Assembly (NCBI RefSeq): GCF_002220365.1
Contig: NZ_MTHB01000305.1
Location: 1 to 64,000, forward strand
From: Caballeronia sordidicola
GTDB taxonomy: Bacteria > Pseudomonadota > Gammaproteobacteria > Burkholderiales > Burkholderiaceae
Direction of reading: 5' to 3'
DNA: 64,000 nucleotides
Part shown: one piece after another, positions 35,601 to 44,417 of the stretch
Layout: each line of letters begins with the position of its first letter
How positions within the stretch are numbered: position 1 is the first letter of the stretch
The notes under the pieces: model-generated
What the model was told of the DNA's origin: nothing
The model's database searches: none
Seen by the model: the letters and a program-made list of their open reading frames with translations, nothing else
Translations under genes and position numbers: made by a program

Positions 35601-36697
35601 GGTGCGGCTCCGGGCGCGGGCTTGCGGGCAGCTTCAGCTTTCCTCGCGTGCTCGGATTTTTCAGATTTCTTCGCGGCGGCGGGCTCGGGTTTCTTCACCG
35701 CCGCCGGCGGTTCGGGCTTTTTCGCCACGGGTGCACTTGCCGCCGCCGCAGGGGCGGCCGCGCTAGCGCTTTTCGCCGGTGCTGCCTTGCCCTTCTTACC
35801 CTTGTTGTCCTTCGCTTCCTTGGCCGCGGCCGCTGCCTCGACTTCTTCAGGATTCGGCGGCTGGTTGACCTCGTAATGCAGCACGAGCAACTGGCGCGCA
35901 CCCCGTACCGGCGCGATCGGCAGGCAAACTACACGGGCGAAGGCGGTATCCGCTTGTTTGTCGACGCGAACCACTTTCGCCACAGGCAATCCCGGGGGAT
36001 AAATGCCATCCAGACCGCTGGTCACGAGTTCGTCGCCAGTTTGCACGTCGGCGCTGATCGGTACGAAACGCAGATCGAGCGTGTCGCCCTTCGGCGTGCC
36101 GTAGATCACGCTGCGCAAGCCAGTCCGTACGATCTGCACGGGCACGGCCTGGTCTTTGTCGGAGAGCAGCGTGACTTCCGATTGCAGCGGGAACACACGC
36201 GTGACCTGCCCGATGACGCCGTCTTCGTTGACCACCGGCGCGCCATCCTGGATACCTTGCTGCGAACCCTTGCCGATCACGACTTTCTGCGTGAAAGGAT
36301 CGCGGGTGTCGTACTGGACCTCGACAGGCGTGGTTTGCGTGCTGGCGCGCGAGCCGAGCTCGAGCAGCGCGCGAAGATGGGTGTTTTCTGCGGTGAGCTG
36401 GGCCGCATCGCCTGCTTTCACCGACAACTCGAGGTTCTTTTCTTTCAGCTTGGTGTTCTCATTGCGCAGGGTTGCGCTGGTGACGGCCAGATCGGCCGCA
36501 CCCATGAAAATATCGCGCGGTACGAGCGCCGCGCGCTGCAGCGGATACAAACCCGCTCCCAGCACGCCGCGCACGATCTCGAGCGTGTTGAAGCGTGCGT
36601 CGGAGATCAGCAGGGCGAGGGCAAGCACCACGAAGAAGATCAATCGCGCGAGAGCGGATGGACCTTGCTTAAAAAGTGGCGGCGGACTGTATTCCAT
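35597..36697 (-). CDS. mreC: Rod-shape protein MreC
   Basis: MreC is a bitopic periplasmic elongasome protein that activates PBP2. The 366-residue protein has an N-terminal membrane helix (ALARLIFFVVLALALLISDA), a coiled coil (NENTKLKEKNLELSVKAGDAAQL, part) and the beta-barrel region (KGSQQGIQDGAPVVNEDGVIGQV; SGLDGIYPPGLPVAKV). The last 90 residues are an Ala/Lys/Pro low-complexity tail (KKPEPAAAKKSEKSEH), absent from E. coli MreC. It overlaps mreD by ATGA. Confidence 0.95.
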   Translation of the reverse strand: MEYSPPPLFKQGPSALARLIFFVVLALALLISDARFNTLEIVRGVLGAGLYPLQRAALVPRDIFMGAADLAVTSATLRNENTKLKEKNLELSVKAGDAAQLTAENTHLRALLELGSRASTQTTPVEVQYDTRDPFTQKVVIGKGSQQGIQDGAPVVNEDGVIGQVTRVFPLQSEVTLLSDKDQAVPVQIVRTGLRSVIYGTPKGDTLDLRFVPISADVQTGDELVTSGLDGIYPPGLPVAKVVRVDKQADTAFARVVCLPIAPVRGARQLLVLHYEVNQPPNPEEVEAAAAAKEAKDNKGKKGKAAPAKSASAAAPAAAASAPVAKKPEPPAAVKKPEPAAAKKSEKSEHARKAEAARKPAPGAAP

Positions 36698-36896
36698 GGT
36701 CGGCGCCGAGGGCGTGATCGGTTGGTTCGATGCTGCGGGTTCGCATGGGGACGCGGCCCTGCCCAGCGCTGTTCGCCGCGGTCCGGTCTAAACCGGGCCG
36801 CGTGAACCATTGCGCAAGTCGCATACTTCGCGCACGTCGCCGCTGTTGCCTTGAGCGAGTGCGTGCTGTTGGCGCCTTAGTGAAAGGCGTCAAGAC

Positions 36897-37940
36897 TTAC
36901 TCGTAGGAGAAGATGCTGCCGAGCTTGTCCATGCGCTCGAGCGCCATGCCCGACCCGCGAACGACGCACGTCAGCGGATCTTCGGCGACGAGCACCGGCA
37001 AGCCAGTCTCTTCGGCCAGCAACCGGTCGAGATCGCGCAGCAAAGCGCCACCGCCGGTCAGCATCATGCCGCGCTCGGCAATGTCAGCGCCCAGTTCCGG
37101 CGGCGTCTGCTCCAGCGCAATTTTCACCGACGAAACGATCTGGTTCAGCGGATCGGTCAGTGCTTCGAGAATTTCATTGCTCGAAATGGTGAAGCTGCGC
37201 GGAATGCCTTCCGACAGGTTGCGGCCCTTGACTTCCATCTCCTTGACTTCAGAGCCCGGGAAAGCCGAACCGATTTCCTTCTTGATCGCTTCAGCCGTCT
37301 GCTCGCCGATCAACATGCCGTAATTGCGACGGATGTAATTGACGATAGCTTCGTCGAACTTGTCGCCACCCACGCGTACGGAACCCTTGTACACGATACC
37401 GCCGAGCGAAATCACGCCCACTTCGGTCGTGCCGCCGCCGATGTCGACGACCATGGAGCCCGTTGCCTCGGACACCGGCAAGCCGGCGCCGATGGCCGCA
37501 GCCATGGGTTCTTCGATCAGGTACACCTGCGACGCACCGGCGCCATGTGCTGCTTCCTTGATCGCGCGGCGCTCGACCTGGGTCGAACCGCACGGCACGC
37601 AGATGATGATGCGTGGCGAAGGCGAGAACATACGCGATTCGTGCGCAGTCTTGATGAACTGCTTGATCATCTGTTCCGTGACGGTGAAGTCGGCGATAAC
37701 GCCGTCCTTCATAGGCCGGATGGCTTCAATGTTGCCCGGCACCTTGCCGAGCATCTGCTTCGCTTCGCGGCCGACGGCCTGAATGGTTTTTTTACCATTG
37801 GGACCGCCTTCCTGGCGAATGGAAACCACCGACGGCTCGTCAAGGACGATGCCCTTGCCCCGCATGTAGATCAGCGTGTTGGCGGTGCCGAGATCAATCG
37901 CCAGATCGTTTGAAAAGTAGCTGCGCAAAAAACCGAACAT
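36897..37940 (-). CDS. mreB: Actin-like cell-shape protein MreB
   Basis: MreB forms membrane-associated filaments that guide side-wall synthesis. The 347-residue protein has the actin-fold phosphate loops IDLGTANTLIYMRGKG and VVDIGGGTTEVGVISLGG, the adenosine region MLTGGGALLRDLD, and an N-terminal hydrophobic start MFGFLRSYF used for membrane contact. It heads the shape cluster; a 199-base gap before mreC suggests an extra regulatory step there. It diverges from gatC. Confidence 0.98.
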   Translation of the reverse strand: MFGFLRSYFSNDLAIDLGTANTLIYMRGKGIVLDEPSVVSIRQEGGPNGKKTIQAVGREAKQMLGKVPGNIEAIRPMKDGVIADFTVTEQMIKQFIKTAHESRMFSPSPRIIICVPCGSTQVERRAIKEAAHGAGASQVYLIEEPMAAAIGAGLPVSEATGSMVVDIGGGTTEVGVISLGGIVYKGSVRVGGDKFDEAIVNYIRRNYGMLIGEQTAEAIKKEIGSAFPGSEVKEMEVKGRNLSEGIPRSFTISSNEILEALTDPLNQIVSSVKIALEQTPPELGADIAERGMMLTGGGALLRDLDRLLAEETGLPVLVAEDPLTCVVRGSGMALERMDKLGSIFSYE

Positions 37941-38332
37941 TCAAAATCCTGTCTCGCTGGGAGCCGTGCCTCGCTTCGAGCGCCAAAGGACGGCAGCGGA
38001 AAAAAATGACAGCCTGCAGCGGGACCCATTTTTTGGTCACGCAAATTGCAAGACTGCGGAGAAATCTACCGGAGGATGCAAGCGAACCAGGCGTGCGCTT
38101 TTCTTAAAAATCTGTAACTAAGAACAGGCTGCTGGTAAGTCGATCCGGATTTGGGTCGAACGCGTAATGATACCTTATAATTTTGGGGTGTTCGAAGGAA
38201 AAGGACGGTACATTTTGCCACCGTCAAGCCTGCTTTTTAGGGCTCCTTTATCTCGAATTGCAGTGGCTCTCGCAGTCGCTCTTGCAGTCGCGCTGTTTGT
38301 CGGCGTGTAAGTCGAAAAAAACCGGTGATCGA
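37941..38332. other. Divergent mreB/gatC promoter region
   Basis: The region is non-coding apart from a possible 31-codon hydrophobic frame at 38215-38310. A TATAAT-like -10 box for gatC lies at 38176-38181, with no convincing -35. No clear promoter was identified for mreB, though its start lies on this side. Confidence 0.5.
38215..38310 (+). CDS. Possible 31-residue hydrophobic leader peptide upstream of gatC
   Basis: A TTG-started frame (ribosome-site-like GGACGG eight bases upstream) encodes LPPSSLLFRAPLSRIAVALA followed by AVALAVALFVGV and stop. It is a single membrane-helix peptide, 22 bases before the gatC start and about 35 bases after the -10 box. In another frame the same end reads LSACKSKKTGD, like a lipobox, so it could be a frameshifted small lipoprotein. 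It may also be chance. Confidence 0.25.
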   Translation: MPPSSLLFRAPLSRIAVALAVALAVALFVGV

Positions 38333-38632
38333 ATGTCTCTGACCCTGACCGATGTAAAACGCATTGCGCACCTCGCGCGGCTCGAATTGCCCGAGCACGA
38401 GGCCGAACCCACGCTCGCCCGACTGAACGACTTCTTTGGTCTCGTCGAGCAAATGCAGGCGGTGGATACCACGGGTATCGAACCGCTTGCGCATCCGATC
38501 GAACAGATTGAGAAAGCTGAGCTGCGGTTGCGAAACGATGTTGTTACAGAGCACGTAAACCGCGAAGAGTTCCAACGGCCTGCGCCTGCCGTGCGCGACG
38601 GGCTGTATCTCGTGCCCAAGGTGATCGAATAA
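38333..38632 (+). CDS. gatC: Asp/Glu-tRNA amidotransferase subunit C
   Basis: GatC stabilises GatA in the complex that makes Asn-tRNA and Gln-tRNA by transamidation. The 99-residue protein from ATG 38333 (MSLTLTDVKRIAHLARLELPEHE) matches the small GatC family, ending PAPAVRDGLYLVPKVIE. The open frame upstream to 38183 is not conserved. First gene of gatC-gatA-gatB. Confidence 0.95.
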   Translation: MSLTLTDVKRIAHLARLELPEHEAEPTLARLNDFFGLVEQMQAVDTTGIEPLAHPIEQIEKAELRLRNDVVTEHVNREEFQRPAPAVRDGLYLVPKVIE

Positions 38633-38743
38633 GATCGACTCAGTGAACAAATGCGCGTGGTGCCCTGAGTCAGCGCTTCTGAGGCAATGTAATTGAGGCG
38701 ATGCAATATACGCACGAAAATACGCAAGAAAACAAAGGCGCGC

Positions 38744-38771
38744 GGTACCCGGTACCCGGTATCCGGTATCC
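38744..38771. repeat. Four tandem 7-bp units, 2+2 variants
   Basis: GGTACCC twice then GGTATCC twice, ending with GG, in the gatC-gatA gap 22 bases before the gatA ATG. Confidence 0.9.
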
Positions 38772-38793
38772 GGCGCCCATCAGGAAGAACGCA

Positions 38794-40287
38794 ATGCATC
38801 AAAAAAGCTTGACCGAACTGCGCGCGGCTCTCGACGCAAAGACCCTCTCCGCCGTCGAACTCGCGCAGCTCTTCTTGCAGCGCATTGAAGCCGCGAAGGA
38901 TCTCAACGCGTTCATCAGTGTTGACCATGAACTCACGCTCGACCAGGCGAAAGCAGCGGATGCGCTGATCGCCAAGGGGGAAGCAGGCGTGCTGACCGGC
39001 CTGCCGATCGCGCATAAAGACGTGTTTGTCACGCGCGGCTGGACCTCCACGGCAGGCTCGAAAATGCTTGCCAACTACGCGAGCCCGTTCGACGCCACCG
39101 TTGTCGACCGCCTCAAGAACGCGGGCGTGGTCACGCTCGGCAAGACCAATATGGACGAATTCGCGATGGGTTCGTCCAATGAGAATTCGTATTTCGGCCC
39201 GGTCAAGAACCCTTGGGATCTGAAAGCCGTGCCGGGCGGATCGTCGGGCGGCTCGGCTGCAGCGGTGGCCGCGCGCCTCGCGCCCGCTGCCACCGGCACG
39301 GACACCGGCGGCTCGATTCGCCAGCCCGCGTCGTTCACCGGCATTACCGGAATCAAGCCAACCTACGGCCGCGTTTCGCGTTACGGCATGATCGCGTTCG
39401 CGTCGTCGCTCGATCAGGGCGGACCGATGGCTCGCAGCGCCGCGGATTGCGCATTGTTGCTCAACGCCATTGCCTCGTTTGATCCGCGTGACTCGACCAG
39501 CCTCCAGCGCGAGGACGAAGATTACACACGCTATCTCGGCCAGCAATGGTCCGGCACGGACGCGGCCAAACCGCTTGCCGGCTTGCGCATTGGCTTGCCG
39601 AAAGAGTTCTTCGGCGAAGGCTTGAGCGCCGAAGTGCGCAGCGCTATAGACACCGCCCTGAAGCAATATGAAGCGCTTGGCGCAACGCTGGTCGAAGTCA
39701 CGCTGCCGAAGACCGAATTGTCGATTCCCGTGTACTACATCATCGCGCCGGCTGAAGCTTCGTCGAACCTGTCGCGTTTCGATGGCGTGCGCTATGGCCA
39801 TCGCGCGGCTGAGTACACCGACCTTCTCGATATGTACAAGAAGTCGCGCGCCGAAGGTTTCGGGCCTGAAGTGAAGCGCCGCATACTCGTGGGCGCGTAC
39901 GTGTTGTCGCACGGTTATTACGACGCGTATTACCTGCAGGCACAGAAAATCCGCCGCATCATCGCGCAGGATTTCCAGGAAGCATTCAATCACTGCGATG
40001 TGATCATGGGACCGGTCGCGCCATCGGTGGCATGGAATCTCGGCGAAAAAGCCGACGATCCCGTCCAGATGTATCTCGCCGATATCTACACGTTGTCGAT
40101 CAGCCTCGCCGGTTTGCCCGGCATGAGCGTGCCGTGCGGTTTCGGCGCTGCCGGCAGCGCGCATTCCACGCGGCCGGTCGGCTTGCAGATCATTGGCAAC
40201 TATTTCAACGAAGCCCGATTGCTCCAGGTCGCCGACGCTTTTCAGCGCGCGACAGACTGGCACGTGCAATCACCGGCAGGAGTATGA
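38794..40287 (+). CDS. gatA: Asp/Glu-tRNA amidotransferase subunit A
   Basis: GatA is the amidase that hydrolyses glutamine to supply ammonia for mischarged tRNA. The 497-residue protein shows the amidase signature with catalytic Lys in PIAHKDVF, the Gly/Ser-rich loop PGGSSGGSAAAVAARLAPAATGTDTGGSIRQPA (in pieces) holding cis-Ser and nucleophile Ser. The ATG at 38794 gives MHQKSLTELRAAL; the frame upstream crosses the 7-bp repeats and is not conserved. Its stop lies within the gatB start region. Confidence 0.97.
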   Translation: MHQKSLTELRAALDAKTLSAVELAQLFLQRIEAAKDLNAFISVDHELTLDQAKAADALIAKGEAGVLTGLPIAHKDVFVTRGWTSTAGSKMLANYASPFDATVVDRLKNAGVVTLGKTNMDEFAMGSSNENSYFGPVKNPWDLKAVPGGSSGGSAAAVAARLAPAATGTDTGGSIRQPASFTGITGIKPTYGRVSRYGMIAFASSLDQGGPMARSAADCALLLNAIASFDPRDSTSLQREDEDYTRYLGQQWSGTDAAKPLAGLRIGLPKEFFGEGLSAEVRSAIDTALKQYEALGATLVEVTLPKTELSIPVYYIIAPAEASSNLSRFDGVRYGHRAAEYTDLLDMYKKSRAEGFGPEVKRRILVGAYVLSHGYYDAYYLQAQKIRRIIAQDFQEAFNHCDVIMGPVAPSVAWNLGEKADDPVQMYLADIYTLSISLAGLPGMSVPCGFGAAGSAHSTRPVGLQIIGNYFNEARLLQVADAFQRATDWHVQSPAGV

Positions 40288-40289
40288 GT

Positions 40290-41768
40290 ATGGGTAAGCA
40301 ATGGGAAGTAGTGATAGGTCTTGAGACGCACGCGCAGTTATCCACCGTCTCCAAGATTTTTTCGGGCGCGTCCACGCAGTTCGGCGCTGAGCCGAACACG
40401 CAAGCCTGTCCCGTCGATCTGGCGTTGCCGGGTTCGTTGCCCGTGATGAACCGCGGCGCTGTCGAGCGCGCGATTCGTCTTGGCCTGGCACTTGGCGCGA
40501 CCATTGCGCCGCGCAGCATTTTTGCGCGCAAGAATTATTTCTATCCGGATCTGCCGAAGGGTTATCAGATCAGCCAGTTCGAGATTCCGGTCGTGCAGGG
40601 CGGCAGCGTTACGATCCAGGTTCCGGCCAATGAGAAATCCGGTACGGCCGCTTACGAAAAGACCGTCAACCTGACGCGCGCCCATCTGGAAGAAGACGCA
40701 GGCAAGTCGCTGCACGAAGACTTCGCTGGCATGACCGGTATCGATTTGAATCGGGCCGGCACACCGCTGCTCGAGATTGTGACGGAACCCGAAATGCGTA
40801 GCGCCGCCGAAGCGGTGGCCTACGCGAAAAGCTTGCACAGTCTCGTTCAATGGCTCGGTATCTGCGACGGCAACATGCAGGAGGGCTCGTTCCGTTGCGA
40901 CGCGAACGTCTCCGTGCGCCCGGTTGGACAAGCCGAATTTGGCACGCGCGCCGAGATCAAGAACCTGAACTCGTTCCGTTTCCTTGAAGAAGCCATTCAG
41001 TACGAAGTGCGCCGGCAGATCGAGTTGATCGAAGACGGCGGGACGGTCGTGCAGGAAACGCGTCTCTACGATCCCGACAAGCGCGAAACGCGTTCCATGC
41101 GCAGCAAGGAAGATGCGCACGATTACCGCTATTTCCCCGATCCCGACCTGATGCCTTTAGTCATCGATGAAGCGTGGATTGCGCGGGTTCGCAGCGAATT
41201 GCCCGAATTGCCTGAAGCCATGCAGGCGCGTTTTGTCGAGCAATACGGTTTGACGGCGTATGACGCGGCGGGGCTGACGTCGTCGAAGGGAATGTCGGCG
41301 TATTTTGAAAGCGTCGTTGGCTTAGTCGGGCCGACGCATGCGAAGCTCGTGGCCAACTGGCTGATGGGCGAAGTATCGTCGCAATTGAATCGCGACTCGC
41401 TGGATATTGCGGACTCGCCGGTTTCTCCCGCGCAGCTTGGACTTGTGATTCAGCGTGTGGCCGACGGCACGATCTCCAACAAGATTGCCAAGGATATTTT
41501 CCAGGCGATCTGGGAAGAAAAAGCGACCGACGACAACGCCGCCGACCGGATTATCGAGGCGAAGGGGTTGAAGCAGATTTCTGATATGGGTGCGCTGGAA
41601 GCAATAATCGACGAGGTGATGGCCGCTAATCAGAAGTCCGTCGATGAGTACCGTTCGGGCAAGGAGAAAGCGTTCAACGCGCTGATCGGCCAGGCCATGA
41701 AAGCGACCAAGGGCAAGGCGAATCCGCAGCAGGTCAACGAGCTTTTGAAGAAGAAACTATCTTCTTGA
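40290..41768 (+). CDS. gatB: Asp/Glu-tRNA amidotransferase subunit B
   Basis: GatB binds the mischarged tRNA and phosphorylates the acyl group. The 492-residue protein begins MGKQWEVVIGLETHAQL, with the kinase-region metal-binding part and the GatB motif DLPKGYQISQFEIP, and the C-terminal YqeY/GatB domain. Two ATGs exist, 40284 and 40290. The site AGGAG (40278-40282) is only one base before the first but seven before the second, so 40290 is favoured. The pair gatA-gatB is tightly coupled. Confidence 0.97.
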   Translation: MGKQWEVVIGLETHAQLSTVSKIFSGASTQFGAEPNTQACPVDLALPGSLPVMNRGAVERAIRLGLALGATIAPRSIFARKNYFYPDLPKGYQISQFEIPVVQGGSVTIQVPANEKSGTAAYEKTVNLTRAHLEEDAGKSLHEDFAGMTGIDLNRAGTPLLEIVTEPEMRSAAEAVAYAKSLHSLVQWLGICDGNMQEGSFRCDANVSVRPVGQAEFGTRAEIKNLNSFRFLEEAIQYEVRRQIELIEDGGTVVQETRLYDPDKRETRSMRSKEDAHDYRYFPDPDLMPLVIDEAWIARVRSELPELPEAMQARFVEQYGLTAYDAAGLTSSKGMSAYFESVVGLVGPTHAKLVANWLMGEVSSQLNRDSLDIADSPVSPAQLGLVIQRVADGTISNKIAKDIFQAIWEEKATDDNAADRIIEAKGLKQISDMGALEAIIDEVMAANQKSVDEYRSGKEKAFNALIGQAMKATKGKANPQQVNELLKKKLSS

Positions 41769-41849
41769 GCTGACGGCTGGACTATTCGCGGGTTGCTGTC
41801 GGGTCTTGTCTGGCAGCAACCCTTTCTTTTATCAACCGGGAGCGCACGC

Positions 41850-42686
41850 GTGGCCAAGAAACCTGAGCTGGACGATTATCGCGTGCCTTATTTCGACGGC
41901 AAGAAGATCAAGCCGTTTGATCTGGCTTCCATCGATAGCGCATCGAAGCCGTTTTCGTCTGGCGCGAAAGACGCGGATCGCGAGCGTTTAAGCGAGCTGA
42001 GCACCGCACTCGATGGCTTGCAGGAAAAGCTCCACGCACAACGCTCGCATCGCATTCTGCTCATCCTGCAAGGCATGGATACGAGTGGCAAGGACGGCAC
42101 GGTTCGCGGTGTTTTTCACGATGTCGATCCGCTCGGTTTGCGTGTCGTGCCGTTCAAGGCGCCCTCCGAAACCGAAGCCGCGCACGATTTTCTCTGGCGC
42201 GTTCATTCGCAGGTACCGGCCGCGGGCGAGTTCGCCATTTTCAATCGCAGCCAGTATGAAGACGTGCTGGTGCCGCGCGTGCTGAAACAGATCGATCAGG
42301 AAACGTGGGAGCGCCGTTACCGGCAGATTCGCGAATTCGAAGCCATGCTTGCCGAAAACGGCACGACGATCGTGAAGTGCTTTTTGCATATATCGAAGGA
42401 CGAGCAGAAGGCGCGTTTGCAGGCGCGTATTGATAATCCCGAGAAGCACTGGAAGTTTGATCCATCGGATCTCGATGCCCGCAAACTCTGGGACGAGTAT
42501 TGCAAGGCCTATGAAGACGCGCTTGGCGCGACATCGACGGATATTGCGCCTTGGTACGTGATTCCCGCCGATTCGAAGACGCACCGCAACGTGATGATTG
42601 GGGAGTTGATGGTGCGTACGCTGCAGGGTTTGAAGCTCGAATATCCGCCGGCGAAAGAGTCGCTGAAAGGGATCAAGGTCGAGTAG
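41850..42686 (+). CDS. Polyphosphate kinase 2 family protein
   Basis: This 278-residue PPK2-type phosphotransferase moves phosphate between polyphosphate and nucleotides. It has the Walker A motif QGMDTSGKDGTVRGVF, the lid-type DFLWRVHSQVPAAGEFAIFNRSQYEDVLV (in part) and the conserved KCFLHISKDEQKARLQAR and PWYVIPADSKTHRN. GTG at 41850 has a GGGAG site eight bases upstream and gives VAKKPELDDYRVP; the longer frame from 41793 is not favoured. Which direction or nucleotide class it prefers is not decidable here. Confidence 0.9.
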   Translation: MAKKPELDDYRVPYFDGKKIKPFDLASIDSASKPFSSGAKDADRERLSELSTALDGLQEKLHAQRSHRILLILQGMDTSGKDGTVRGVFHDVDPLGLRVVPFKAPSETEAAHDFLWRVHSQVPAAGEFAIFNRSQYEDVLVPRVLKQIDQETWERRYRQIREFEAMLAENGTTIVKCFLHISKDEQKARLQARIDNPEKHWKFDPSDLDARKLWDEYCKAYEDALGATSTDIAPWYVIPADSKTHRNVMIGELMVRTLQGLKLEYPPAKESLKGIKVE

Positions 42687-42710
42687 TTCACCAACATACA
42701 AGGATGCTTC

Positions 42711-43484
42711 ATGTTTCGTGTCATCACCGCTAATTTGAACGGCATTCGGTCGGCCGCCAAGAAGGGTTTCTTCGACTGGTTTGGCGAGCAGGATGCGGAC
42801 GTCGTCTGTGTGCAGGAGATCAAGTGTTCGCAAGACGATCTCACGCCGGAATTTCTCGCACCGCACGGTTTCCAGGGTTACTTCCAGCACGCAGTGAAAA
42901 AGGGTTATTCCGGCGCCGGGCTTTATACGAAGCACAAACCGGATGAAGTGATCATCGGGTTCGGGAGCGAGGAATTCGATCCGGAAGGGCGTTATGTGGA
43001 GGCGCGCTTTGGGGATTTATCGGTGATCTCGGTGTATGTGCCTTCGGGGTCCAGCGGTGAAGAACGGCAGCAGGCCAAATACCGTTTCATGGCCGAGTTC
43101 ATGCCGCATCTCGAGAAATTGGCCAAAAAACGCCAAGTGATCTTGTGTGGTGACGTGAACATCGTGCACAAGGAAATTGACATCAAGAACTGGAAGAGCA
43201 ACCAGAAGAACTCGGGTTGCCTGCCGGAAGAGCGTGCGTGGCTTACGCAACTCTTCGACGAAAAAGCGTATGTGGATGTCTTCAGAACGCTGGACCAGCG
43301 GCCGGAGCAATATACGTGGTGGAGCAATCGCGGCCAGGCTTACGCGAAGAACGTAGGGTGGCGGATTGATTACCAGATCGCGACGAAAGGCGTGGCGGAC
43401 ACGGCCGCGGCAACGTCCGTTTTCCGCGATATCAAGTTCAGCGACCACGCGCCGCTGATTATCGATTACGACTGGAAGGTTTAA
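42711..43484 (+). CDS. xthA: Exodeoxyribonuclease III
   Basis: XthA is an AP endonuclease and 3'-5' exonuclease of base-excision repair. The 257-residue protein has the EEP-fold motifs: ITANLNGIRSAAKKGF with Asn, VVCVQEIKC with the metal Glu, GDVNIVHKEIDIKN with Asp/Asn, WWSNRGQAYAKNVGWRIDYQ and the catalytic SDHAPL with His at the end. Tail-to-tail with the M48 gene, six bases apart. Confidence 0.95.
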   Translation: MFRVITANLNGIRSAAKKGFFDWFGEQDADVVCVQEIKCSQDDLTPEFLAPHGFQGYFQHAVKKGYSGAGLYTKHKPDEVIIGFGSEEFDPEGRYVEARFGDLSVISVYVPSGSSGEERQQAKYRFMAEFMPHLEKLAKKRQVILCGDVNIVHKEIDIKNWKSNQKNSGCLPEERAWLTQLFDEKAYVDVFRTLDQRPEQYTWWSNRGQAYAKNVGWRIDYQIATKGVADTAAATSVFRDIKFSDHAPLIIDYDWKV

Positions 43485-43490
43485 ACGCCT

Positions 43491-44417
43491 TTAAAGCCTG
43501 GGCTTTTTAAACCGGCCCATTCCTGCATAATTGGGCAACTGGTCCACGGTTTTCCCGATCGCTTTTGCGTAGAGCGGCATCATGTCGGGCAGCCGCTTCA
43601 TCAGGTCGTGTACGCGTGCAGCGCCATACGGATGCATCCAGATAAAACCGTTTGGCGTGCGCCGCGTACGCGAATCAATCTTCTGCCATAACGTGATGGC
43701 GGCGCGCGGATCGTAACCCGCACGCGACGCAATCTCGCTACCGATCACATCGGCTTCGGTTTCATCGGCGGGGGTGTATCGCATGGCCAGCAACTGCTCG
43801 CCAATTCCGAGCGGGGTCGAGCTGATATCAGCGAAACCGAACAGCGGCGGAATCGTTCCCGTGCTCAACTGCGCCGCCTGCTGACGCCCCAGCCGATCGC
43901 GCGCATGTTCGCGCAGCGCATGCGCAATCTCATGGCCGATCATCATGCCGAGTTCGTTATCGTTGAGACGCAATCGGTCGATCAGCCCGCTATAAATCAC
44001 AATCTTGCCGCCCGGCAGGCAATACATGCGGATCTCGTCCGAGCGCACCACGTTGATTTCCCACTTCCAGTTCTTCGAGCGGTCATTCCACTTCAGCGCA
44101 AACGGAATTTCGCGATTGGCAATCTCGCGAGCACGCTTCACGAGCGGATTGTCGTCGGCCAGAAGGTGCTTCGTGCGCCGGGCTTCGCCGAGGATTTGAG
44201 CGTATTCGTCGGCAGACTGCTGTTCCAATGTCGCCGATGGAATCAGGTTGCGGAACAAAGCCGCATTGCCGAACCGGATCTGGTCGCTGGCCGTGGAATA
44301 GGACGGTTGTGCATTCGCCGACGCCGCCGCATCGGAAGTCCCGGACGCCGCGAAGCTCAAGCCAGCATGTAGCGACACAGCGCAGGCGGCGACGCGGATC
44401 AGGGCGTGCACCTTCAT
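43491..44417 (-). CDS. M48 family periplasmic metallopeptidase
   Basis: This 308-residue protein from ATG 44417 (MKVHALIRVAACAVSLHAGLSFAASG, part) has a signal peptide ending at SFA. The zinc motif HEIAH is in MMIGHEIAHALREHARDRLG, and the third ligand is in ETEADVIGSEIASRAG. It resembles LoiP/BepA-type M48C peptidases that act on outer-membrane proteins; the exact substrate is unknown. The frame continues far upstream through the ampG gene, but that part is an antisense-like shadow. Its start overlaps the ampG stop (ATGA). Confidence 0.9.
   Translation of the reverse strand: MKVHALIRVAACAVSLHAGLSFAASGTSDAAASANAQPSYSTASDQIRFGNAALFRNLIPSATLEQQSADEYAQILGEARRTKHLLADDNPLVKRAREIANREIPFALKWNDRSKNWKWEINVVRSDEIRMYCLPGGKIVIYSGLIDRLRLNDNELGMMIGHEIAHALREHARDRLGRQQAAQLSTGTIPPLFGFADISSTPLGIGEQLLAMRYTPADETEADVIGSEIASRAGYDPRAAITLWQKIDSRTRRTPNGFIWMHPYGAARVHDLMKRLPDMMPLYAKAIGKTVDQLPNYAGMGRFKKPRL

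Noticed and set aside
38248..40269. 673-codon minus-strand frame opposite gatC and gatA
   Set aside because: Shadow of gatC-gatA, which have full family motifs and ribosome sites.
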